64,000 nt of DNA from Hyaloscypha bicolor E (taxonomy: Eukaryota; Ascomycota; Leotiomycetes; Helotiales; Hyaloscyphaceae), in NCBI RefSeq assembly GCF_002865645.1, contig NW_020194684.1:403308-467307 (forward strand), given 5' to 3'. How positions within the stretch are numbered: position 1 is the first letter of the stretch; each line of letters opens with the position of its first letter. Below are positions 55,492 through 64,000 of the stretch, one piece after another. The translations under genes and the position numbers were made by a program. The notes under the pieces were generated by a model. The model ran no database searches. It had not been told where the DNA came from and saw only the letters and a program-made list of their open reading frames with translations.

Positions 55492-57529
55492 ATGTCTGAA
55501 GTTCACAAATTTCGCCACAGTCACCACTCCAGCCATGATAAGGGGACCCAGATCCATAAAGAATGGTCGGCTTGGCCTGATCGCGAGTCTCTGGCACAAA
55601 AGCATGCCAATGTAGCCACGACTACCAACGGGAACTCGGACCGCCACCTGACTCCAATGGAGCGTTGGGCAATAGAGCCCGTGGCGCAGACTCCTTGGAA
55701 CAGTATAGCCGCGGTCAACACCAGCAGCGAGAGACGGCCCTCGGAATTTGTAGAAAGCCCAAAAGGTGGTACCCCGGAACCTGGCTCATCCTTGCGCCCG
55801 ACTTGTTTAAGTGGGATTTTCAGCATTTGCGTGGCACCTACCGATAGTGCTACCAAGTTTGATAGTGAGAATACAGAGTCAGATGGCTCAGAACCCGATG
55901 ACGGTGGGATCAATGAAGTGGTTCAGCGGTTAAACTGCCGTTTGCTTTCGGTTTTAAGTGGAGACCTTGACCTTGCTGCTCGTCTGATTCCAAAGATTCA
56001 CGATCTCCTGGATGGAGAAGACGAGGCTGGGATTCTCAGTTTCTCGAGGTCCAGTCAGCAAAACTTTGTAAATGATCAAGGAGATGAGGGGTTGAAGGGT
56101 AAGAACCGAGCCTCCGATAGCTCTTCCTCTGCACTAATTAACAGAAACGCACCTTCTGGCTCTTCACCGCAAAACCATGGACGTGGCTCTGGGGAATCCG
56201 ATAGACGTGGGGAGGGCAGCAGTTTCAAGAGACCCAGACGAGAATCTGACGGGAATTCAGGGGGTACTCCAGATGGGAGTCCCGACGGAAATCCAATTGA
56301 GAATCCGGGTGGAGATCCGGGTAAGAACCCTGACAACCCAGGTGGGGATCCTGGAGACGACCCAAGCCTTGTCAAACCTCCCGATACTCTCCCTAACTTC
56401 GCTTGCCATTTTTTCAAGCTCGATCCGAGAAAATACGGTCCTTGGACAGGCAGCAAATATGAAAAATGCCCTGGTTCCCGCATCACGGAGTTGCGTCGCA
56501 TCAAGTAGGGTTCTTTTCCACTTCCACCTAATTATATAACTCATATCTCACAGATACCACTTCAAAGCAGCACACAAAACAGCATCACTGCAATGCAAGC
56601 GTTGTTTGTGCTTATTTCAGAACAACACGATTCTCGATGAGCACTATCAAGCACTCGTTGCATGCAATCCCCCAAAAGGGGCTTTGAGTCTCAAGGAAGG
56701 CATTGATGATAGTCAATGGGAAGAAATAGGGGTTGTGCTCTCTAAGAAGCGCCAGAAGCGCATCGACGACATTGCCAGATGGTATGCGATTTGGCAAATT
56801 TTATTCCCGGGGATTAAAGAGCCTTCAAACCCATGTAGGTACAACAAGCCAATTCGCAGTTTTAAATATGTCTAATGATTTCTAGGGAATGAGCCGCCAG
56901 GATATGTAGCTCGTCCCGCGTATAGTGTTGACGCCTTGCTGTCGAAATTCGAGAGACGGATTGAAGAGGACATCAGAAATGGGACCTTACAACGAGAGGA
57001 ACGAATTCATGAACGTTACTTGCATCATCTTCGACAGACCTTAGAAGAAGATAAAGCTGCTTGCGGATTAATTCAGACTCAACGCTGCGGCAAGGATCGA
57101 GAAGGGGAAGTTGATTGTGCGAACTTTGTTCAACCCTACTCCTCAGGCATTGACCATATGCCCTCAATCGGTGGGGATGACCCACATCTAGCTTTCCCAA
57201 ACCCAAGCGCCGAGGTTTTTGGTTTGCCGAACGACCCATTAGCTGAAGATTTGCAAGAGGAATTCCAGCCGACGGATTCATGGCACTTGTCAAGACTACC
57301 ACCTGATTCCAATATGAATATCTTGACCATGGGCTTTACAGATCCTACACATGCACCGCTCAATCCGCCCGTATCGGATTCAGCTTTTGGTCACCAGAAT
57401 AGGCGATCAATATACCTTAATATTGATCCCAACGAAAGTGCTCTAAATCAATTCTGCGGATATGACATCGATTCCGAGGCTGCAAATTTCTTGAGACTCT
57501 CGGCCTCACCTCAACCCGAAGGCGACTGA
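55492..57529 (+). CDS. C2H2-type zinc-finger protein, fungal-specific, three exons
   Basis: 645 aa from exons 55492-56504, 56554-56834 and 56886-57529; introns are 49 bp and 51 bp with CTAAT branches. First in-frame ATG at 55492. Residues 1-235 are polar and His/Ser-rich. Residues about 255-295 are a Gly/Asp/Pro/Asn repeat (GGDPG, PDGNP units). After it comes a finger-like region: FACHFFKLDP, C in YEKCPGS, ITELRRIKYHFKAAH created across intron 1, then CKRCLCLFQNNTILDEHYQ. This matches the fungal pattern K-Y-x2-C...L-x2-V-K-x-H-L...C-x2-C-x3-F...H. The remaining 250 residues are acidic, as in activation regions. Probably nuclear; targets unknown. Confidence 0.82.
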
Positions 57530-59869
57530 AATACGGCCCGTGAATGTGATCCTATACCTGATCTAGTCGACACTAATTATTTTTTGGGGGACGACTTCGT
57601 GACAGAACTTCTATAACCCGAAGACGAGATGCCGGAAGCGATGGTAATATGAAAGAACAAGCATTCTAGAAATGGGTTTCCCAGGCGAACATGAGTTGGA
57701 CATTGTATATATTGTTTGATTATCCATAGCTATTAACCCCAAAATTTCCACTTCCAACGCTCATGGCATATCTCTCAGCCCGCTCTAAAAGTAATCATAG
57801 CAGTTAAGGACGTATTTAGTCAGGCGGTTTCCGTGAATAGAGAAATAGTATTAGATATTTTCCCATCATTCGGTGTCGCAATGTGAACTGGGCACCAACA
57901 TTCAGGACGCCTCCTCCTCCAGTAGCACCATCATATAGCGATCTTACTGTCCCAAACCTAAGATCTCTTAGAATGGTCTTTTCTATCGAAGATTGTGTAC
58001 GCACCTGGGTCACCTGGCTGAGGTTTTGGGTTTGTGTCTCCACCTCCACCAGACACTGTTTCATTATTTCCTTGATTAGAAAGTAGCGATTTTGCTGGAG
58101 AAAGCATGTTGAAGAGTACAATTAGATTGGATTGTACGGGAGTATGTTACTGAACGAGATGGTAAGGAGAATGCGCCAGTTCTTATATCAACAATCCGCA
58201 ACTAAGAATCGCGAAGCTGAAGAACATTATTCTGTGAAACTTTGCGAGCTCAGGTTTTCGACCACGTTGCGATTGATTGCATCACCATTCTGCGAAGTTT
58301 TGCGAGGCGAGAAAGGGAGGCGCTCGCTTACTTCAGGGAGGTGGTGCAGCGTTCGGTATCTTAATTCATGGGGAGGAGCTAAGACGGAGTTGATCCCTGA
58401 ATGCTGTGCCACAGCCGCTAAGATCTATAATCTTTATAACGCTTTTGTTCCATCTTTTTTAATCATTCCCTATTAAACCGGCAAAGTTATAATTTAGAGA
58501 GTGGTGAATTGTTCTAGTCCTTGCCCCCCGAGTGCTCTCTTATAGTCGTCGTGATGGACGCAATCGACCTGGAAAAACGACATTCAGCCAGGGGGCCGTA
58601 CAAAATTTTGCCCCAGGAAGATGGTAGGCTAAAAGATCCTCCACATTACAATGACGAATCCAAGGCAGGGCCATCTAACAACAGGCGGGGAGGGAGATCG
58701 TCCCTCACTTCCATGTCGAAATCAATGCTAGACAACACTAAGTCGTCAGTCTCAGCATCCAAATACCCTCTAAAAATGACCTCTAAAGTCGTATTCTAGA
58801 TCCTCGACAAGGAACTAAATCTGAAGGTACATCGTGGTCGCAAATGCTGCCTTGGCTCTAATTATAATTCCTGTTGGGTTTTCTCTGTTAATAATATTCG
58901 TTAGAATTACAGTTCCATTCGACCAACAATGGTTCACTTGTTACACCCGTAATAATCTCTCTTCTAAAATAGTGTCTAAAAATGGCTCCTCCTTTTTTAA
59001 TATCAACGTAACGTTTGGGAGAATGCCATTTGGCACAGCAAAGTTCATCGATCTGGTTTGGAATGTGAGGTTCTCCCGGCGTGCTCAAGCAATATTGGAG
59101 TGGATTGCATACCAGGTCAACACAGCTACTCTGCTCCGGACCATAGAGACTCATCCGGAAATTCCCCCCTTGTCCACCTATCACCTATCAGCTTAGTAAT
59201 CCGTAGGGGGCTTCTATTCCATACCTAAGCTCGTGATTTAAACCGATGTCTCCCCTTTATGGTCCTCCACTTCTTTCACATAAATGTCCCTATCTAAACA
59301 AGCTTGATAAAAGTGGAAAAGGTAATGTGAGGCATTAAGGAGGAAGAATAAAGACGGGGATCAAAACCCACGAGCTTGGAAAGCATCTTGGAATAGATGT
59401 GGCAAAGGGATTTATATTAAATTTATCTTATGCTATAGTTAAATCACTTGGCATAGTTAGAAGGTGTCTACTTTGGGATCCCTGGGTGCTTTTTTGGACT
59501 CGATGAGTATCTCGTCAAAACTTGGCGAATTTGATATAAGAGAACGCTAAGTGCTAAGTTAAACCAAGTGTGATTAGGTAAAAAAAAATATAGGAAGGTA
59601 GAATCGCAGGACGAGATGCTCAGGTGAGCTGGCTGAGCCAAGGGTGATTAGCGCCTGAGCGAGAGCGGCAAGCTTAGTAACCGAATGCGACGCAGAAGAG
59701 AGAAAGAATTGATTCATAATACCCTTGTATTTTCCATAATATGGATCAACTTTCCTCACTAAAGCCAATACTATATCTACTAGCTTTAATAATACATAGA
59801 CACCAGTCCTTGTTCACACCCTCCCTCCTCTAACACCGACCTTCTCCCAACGGCCCGCCAGGCATGCCC
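57530..59869. other. Intergenic, one weak small-gene candidate
   Basis: A minus-strand frame at 58107-57960 (MLSPAKSLLSNQGN, then a Gly-rich GGGGD stretch) may join, through GTGCGT near 58003, to a second frame ending at 57816, but no splice fits cleanly. Other frames (58132-58476, 58552-58796, 58834-59196 plus) have no family resemblance. Nothing else recognised in 2.3 kb. Confidence 0.3.
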
Positions 59870-60110
59870 AGCATATACTTAACCTTTACTACTAAGAAAC
59901 GTATAAGTAAATTAGAATACATCTTGCTTTATTATTACTATTACTCAAGTATATGCTCAGTATATAAAACCCATATACTTAGTATATTCTTTACCTTTAT
60001 TATTAAGAAGCATATAAGCAAGCTAGAATATATCCTGCTTTATTATTGCCCGTAATATATACTCGGTATATAGAACTCATATACTTAGTATATGCTAACC
60101 CCAACCCGTA
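59870..60110 (+). repeat. AT-rich tandem repeat, about 111-bp period, two copies
   Basis: CCTTTACTACTAAGAA at 59883 recurs as CCTTTATTATTAAGAA at 59994, followed in both by (C/A)GTATAAG-AAG-TAGAATA and TCCTGCTTTATTATT-type sequence. The copies differ mostly by transitions. Palindromic CATATACTTAGTATATG-like words flank them (59972-59987 and 60081-60097). Confidence 0.7.
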
Positions 60111-61301
60111 GGGCCTTTATGCTTTAATATATCCCAATGCGGGGGGCTCTCACTGCCCCTCAATCCCCCGGACTAACCCTGACCCTAAGCCCCCTCGCAA
60201 GCTCGGGACTAACCCGAACCTTCCTAGCCTGTATAGTCCATAGCCTGTATATATACAGAGTATAAGAAGAGCATATATAGAGCACATGCCCAAAATATAA
60301 CTGTTACAAAACCTATTCATTTGCTCGGTTAGCTGTCTCGCTTCCTTAAGCGATACTATGGATCAGCTAAATAAACGAGCATATGCAGAGTTTGATACTA
60401 TGGTTCAACTAAAACCCCAGACTTTAAAGGCCGCAACCAAATTGACTATACAACGTTGGAACATCGTGAAATGTTAAATATTTTTTAATGGAAACCATCT
60501 CCGCCTATTCAAATTCTCGTTTCATGATTTTCCTCCTCTATCTATTTCTACTTCTTCTGCTACGTTGGGGTGACGGCCATGGCGTCTGGGGAGAACCTGG
60601 AAATTGCAGATAAATGCCCCGAGAACAAAGGCATGTGCTTTCGCCACAGTTACGGAAAGCCGCAAGGATGACTTCTGCCAGCGAAAAACGCAAAAAGCGA
60701 AATCTGTCTATACCCCCTCATCAGTTGGGCATATTCTTAGTGGTGAAGAATGTACACTCCTACATCTGCTTCTCTGCTTGTAGTGACATCTCCTGTGCGT
60801 TCCATCATCATCGGTTTGTTTTCCCGTGTGGTCATCTGCATATACGCAAGCTGTTGTTCTGGTGTATTAATGGTCTAACCGCAGCCCGTGACTTGATATG
60901 ATCTAGTCTTCCAGTGGGAAAGGGGCTCAGAAACGCAGAGCTGAGAAAGTCGAGTCAATAGGCAACATGATGCATACTTATTCGTATCTTAATCTCTCAA
61001 TGTATTGCGGTCAGTAGTATGGGAAAAGAATCTGATTGTAATTTCTGAATCTATCTTTGCGCAATTTGTATACAAGTTACTTGCAAATCCTGCCGAATCT
61101 GCAAAGCCTGCCAACTGCTTGCAAATTACGCTAATATTTCACTTAAATCAGGCATCGGCAAAGGCCTGGAAACCTCAGGGGGAAACCCCCCTTAGAAGGA
61201 ATGGGTAACTAGTTAAGCTTGTGTAATTACCAATTCAACAGTTTATATAAGTGGGAAATAAACTGTTAGACATAGTACGTCTTAGTTGGCTCTGAAACAC
61301 T
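60111..61301. other. Intergenic, no gene recognised
   Basis: About 1.2 kb. A CTAACCCTGACCCTAAGCCCC stretch near 60174 is C-rich but not a telomere repeat. A frame at 60614-60901 lacks a family match. Confidence 0.35.
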
Positions 61302-63386
61302 TCAACCCAAAACAAGCATTATTTCGTCCCCGTCTTGTTCTTGCCAAACTTCTTCCACCACCCTCCCAAGGCCGCGTCGATATGCAATGCCATGCTCCCA
61401 GAATATCCAGAGAATGTTGTGGAAGTTGTACCTCTCCGACAATTTTGGCCTCTCTGGTAGGTACCATTCGTCGATCCAGCTAGAGTGGATATATTCGCTG
61501 TTACTGACGGACCCCTTGGATATGGAAACCAATTCACACATGCCATCGCCAGCATCATGTGCGACCTCTCCTCCCGGAATATTGTGATGAGGCCGTAGAG
61601 ATCCCGCCCACTTTCCTTGCTTATCTAACAAAGAGTAGAAGGTACCTGCTCGATTTCTACAATGCTGCCGCTCCCCAAGATAGAGGAAGCATTTTTTTGT
61701 CTTGCATGAAAGTAGCCTTTCCATAGTGTGGGCGAATGGGAGGGAGGGGCAATTCTTGAGCAGTTCCCGCTTCTCTTCCCGCAAGTCGCCAAGGTACCAT
61801 GTCACAACCGAGGATACCCGCGCCGAACCATCTTCGTTTGCGCTGAGCCCCCGTTCCCAACTTTTCGTGTCTATCCCCCCCTGCCAGCCTGCCCAGGACC
61901 AACTTGGTGGGAGAATATCATTCTCATCATCGTCTTTCGGTGCCCTCCGACGTAACTTAAGTTCTGGCTGCCAGAGTAAAGCCAGGTCGAAGAACATGTG
62001 TGGAAGTCCCCAGACAAATCCTCCTTTGAATGTTGTTAATGAAGATAATATTCCGTCAAGGGCATTCAAAGTATCAACTGAGTATGTAAATTCGCGTTTG
62101 TTGTAGACAGCGATCAGGTGACCGAACCACTCTATGTTTGGCCGCTGTTCTGTGAAAAGGTTAGCGGCTTGGGAAAGTTGGCTTTCGTCTGCGTCGTTGC
62201 ATTCTGTGATTGTGTTAAAGTCGTTATCCTCGTGCCAAGTCGCCACGCTACATTCCCAACGGATCGTCTGTCCTTCAAAAATAAGCTTCCTGGGAGAGAA
62301 GAGTTCCTCCTGAAAAGTCCATCCCCGTGATGCCCATGGAGTGAATTTCTTATCCACTGACCAGGGGTGTACAATTGCTTCTCTCTCATTGCTGAGTTTG
62401 AATATCTCTTGACGTAGGTTGCGAGCTACAGATCCTGGAACACCATGCAGACCGTGAGACGAGTCAGAGCCATCTTTCGCGATGATGGTAACCGTGGCTT
62501 CTGCATATATTGACGCCATGTTGTTCAGCTGATCTTGTTTTGTGGAGTACTCATCTTGGATAATACACAACGCATCAACCCAAAGGTAATGCTCTCGAAG
62601 GATTGCAACAACATTCATGGCATCTCGTATCGTTCTAGGAATGTCGAGGCCACCAGAATCCAAGGCACCAGGGTTTTGCAACTGCTGTTTATTGCTCCGC
62701 ATAGCCCTAAAGTTTCTTGCTGCCCCCCAAACATAACTCAAAGCAACATATGTCATGCCCGGCCTGCCTGCAACTATACATCTTTTGCTGACATCTACCA
62801 ACCAGTTTGGCGAAGCTGGTGCTAGGAAAGTTGAATTAGGAAGACGCCTGCACTTAGAGTGATGCAAGATACAGCAATCACTTTTCCACTGTTCCATCAA
62901 CGTGCAATCAATCCATTGGGAATCCAAGATGCGCCCGTATCCTGTTGATTCTTTCTTCACGAGACCAAAGCCAGGACTTGAAGTAATCGTATAATCATTC
63001 TCTTCTCCACTGTCAGCGAAGAGTCGAATGTAAGGATCCCTCAGTTTGTGGATCATAATCGTGCTGTAAGGCTCCTCCAAAATCGTTGGTGTGAGAAGCA
63101 GCTCCAGAAGATCCAGATGAGCGACGCATGGCATCGATGATAACTCCTCTACGGACCCAATATTGAAAGAGAGTGGCTTTTCGTACGGTGCCATCAACGA
63201 GTCTGATATATCATCACATTTCGCACAGCCTTTTGTAAGCTTGAAATCTGCAGTGTCAGCAATGGCGGGAAAGATGAAAGTAAATGAATTTAACCGACCT
63301 GAAATTTGCGAAGCTGTGAGAGATCCATTGTGAGAGGATGGCATGGCGAATTGAAGGCCTATGGATTTCGTGGTATCATAGTCCAT
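61302..63386 (-). CDS. HET-domain (heterokaryon incompatibility) protein
   Basis: Large HET protein. The first in-frame ATG is at 63386. The frame is open throughout (694 aa), but a 51-bp segment at 63248-63298 has a GTCGGT donor, GCTGACA branch and CTGCAG acceptor and is probably an in-frame intron; spliced, the protein has 677 aa and reads SDFKLTKGCAKCDDI. A Cys-rich lead (CAKC, CCILHHSKC) precedes the HET blocks: YVALSYVWG, IPRTIRDAMNVV, LWVDALCIIQD, NMASIYAEATVTIIA and RGWTFQEELFSPRKL. The C-terminus has PPSWSWAGWQGG, usual in this subgroup. It is of a different subtype from the HET gene at 1177. Likely role: non-self recognition. Confidence 0.92.
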   Translation of the reverse strand: MDYDTTKSIGLQFAMPSSHNGSLTASQISGRLNSFTFIFPAIADTADFKLTKGCAKCDDISDSLMAPYEKPLSFNIGSVEELSSMPCVAHLDLLELLLTPTILEEPYSTIMIHKLRDPYIRLFADSGEENDYTITSSPGFGLVKKESTGYGRILDSQWIDCTLMEQWKSDCCILHHSKCRRLPNSTFLAPASPNWLVDVSKRCIVAGRPGMTYVALSYVWGAARNFRAMRSNKQQLQNPGALDSGGLDIPRTIRDAMNVVAILREHYLWVDALCIIQDEYSTKQDQLNNMASIYAEATVTIIAKDGSDSSHGLHGVPGSVARNLRQEIFKLSNEREAIVHPWSVDKKFTPWASRGWTFQEELFSPRKLIFEGQTIRWECSVATWHEDNDFNTITECNDADESQLSQAANLFTEQRPNIEWFGHLIAVYNKREFTYSVDTLNALDGILSSLTTFKGGFVWGLPHMFFDLALLWQPELKLRRRAPKDDDENDILPPSWSWAGWQGGIDTKSWERGLSANEDGSARVSSVVTWYLGDLREEKRELLKNCPSLPFAHTMERLLSCKTKKCFLYLGERQHCRNRAGTFYSLLDKQGKWAGSLRPHHNIPGGEVAHDAGDGMCELVSISKGSVSNSEYIHSSWIDEWYLPERPKLSERYNFHNILWIFWEHGIAYRRGLGRVVEEVWQEQDGDEIMLVLG

Positions 63387-64000
63387 GATGTTCGGCAAAG
63401 ACCCAGTACTGAAGATGCATACCGGTACAAAAGCTACGCGTAAGTTGCTACGCTAGACAAGAGAAGTCAGTTGGCTGTGCCTGAATGATTTTAATTGGAG
63501 CATTACTGCATGATGGCCCTGGAAAAATAAGCTGTGTAACCACGTGCGCCGTGAAGTTTGGGGGCCATATTGTGAAGCCTATGTCAAGATTTGCTTCTGG
63601 ATTTGCAATTGGTTCTGTATCTTTGGAGAGCCTTGACTTAAGATTCTTGACAGACGTGGTACTGAGACGAGAGGAAGATAAGGTGACGATAGACGAGGCT
63701 GGGGGCTGCAGCGCTAGCTTCAGGGGCTTGCTCGCCAAAATTAGCGATCTTTAGCGTTGATTAGTGAGGTGAGGTCCTAAACGACCTCAGCGATGTTGAG
63801 AGGGTAATTTTGGGGTCCGGCAAAAGAGCATATAATTGATGTAAAGGCTAAGGTTTACAAGTGCCCAAAAATCAGAGTTTTACCCTTAGCGCCATCACGT
63901 GCAAAGCAGCCCTTTCAACAAGCGAGTCAGCCCGCTGCTTCTCACTCTCCAGCTCCGCCCCTCCTCAAACCCTCATCCCTACACAACGGCACTCCCCGCC
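63387..64000. other. Upstream of the HET gene to window end
   Basis: A frame at 63448-63738 minus has no ATG and no recognisable domain. The last 100 bases are pyrimidine-rich (CTCCAGCTCCGCCCCTCC), like a fungal promoter or a start of another gene outside the window. Confidence 0.35.

Noticed and set aside
60170..60200. Interstitial telomere repeat
   Set aside because: CTAACCCTGACCCTAAG is C-rich but not a tandem CCCTAA array.

Overview
The window looks like the nuclear genome of a filamentous ascomycete. Genes are split by 44-143 bp introns with GT(A/G)NGT-type donors and CTAAY/CTGAC-like branch sites. HET-domain, HeLo-type and STAND/NACHT (NLR) proteins are present, and a large retroelement carries the signature of repeat-induced point mutation (RIP). 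A Leotiomycetes/Helotiales origin is my guess from protein flavour and is not proven. Gene models were spliced by eye; where I give exon joins, reading frame is kept across every intron unless I say otherwise.

Layout. 1-0.84 kb: decayed Tc1/mariner transposase. 1.2-3.1 kb: HET-domain gene. 3.9-5.6 kb: broken CBM35-like secreted protein and a hypothetical gene, convergent. 6.6-7.5 kb: AT-hook/membrane protein. 7.9-11.7 kb: divergent pair made of a HeLo-like/DUF7580-like protein and a serine-rich protein, sharing a 299-bp promoter. 12.8-14.1 kb: secreted alpha/beta hydrolase. 14.1-22.1 kb: complete Ty3/gypsy chromovirus-like LTR element with TSD, heavily RIPed, followed by an AT-rich remnant to about 22.98 kb. 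23.6-28.1 kb: NLR gene with a nonsense codon and a frame break, then a HET pseudogene. 29.5-30.3 kb: decayed Cys-containing secreted protein. 32.4-34.3 kb: phosphate permease with CACGTG boxes upstream. 35.3-35.9 kb: 2EXR-type pseudogene. 36.2-43.8 kb: minus-strand SDR, GH3 beta-glucosidase and GPI-type S41 peptidase. 46.4-49.7 kb: two plus-strand SDRs, one arabinitol/mannitol-dehydrogenase-like. 50.2-53.3 kb: HTH-type protein and MFS anion:cation symporter. 55.5-57.5 kb: C2H2-type protein. 59.9-60.1 kb: AT-rich tandem repeat. 61.3-63.4 kb: second intact HET gene.

Two themes stand out. First, allorecognition/cell-death-type genes (HET, HeLo-like, NLR, HET pseudogene, HET) are scattered around transposon debris in intact and broken forms, as expected of a fast birth-and-death region. 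Second, between them sits an ordinary nutrient block: phosphate uptake, beta-glucoside hydrolysis, extracellular proteolysis, polyol metabolism and organic-anion transport. I found no convincing secondary-metabolite or RiPP cluster, CRISPR array, rRNA or tRNA.
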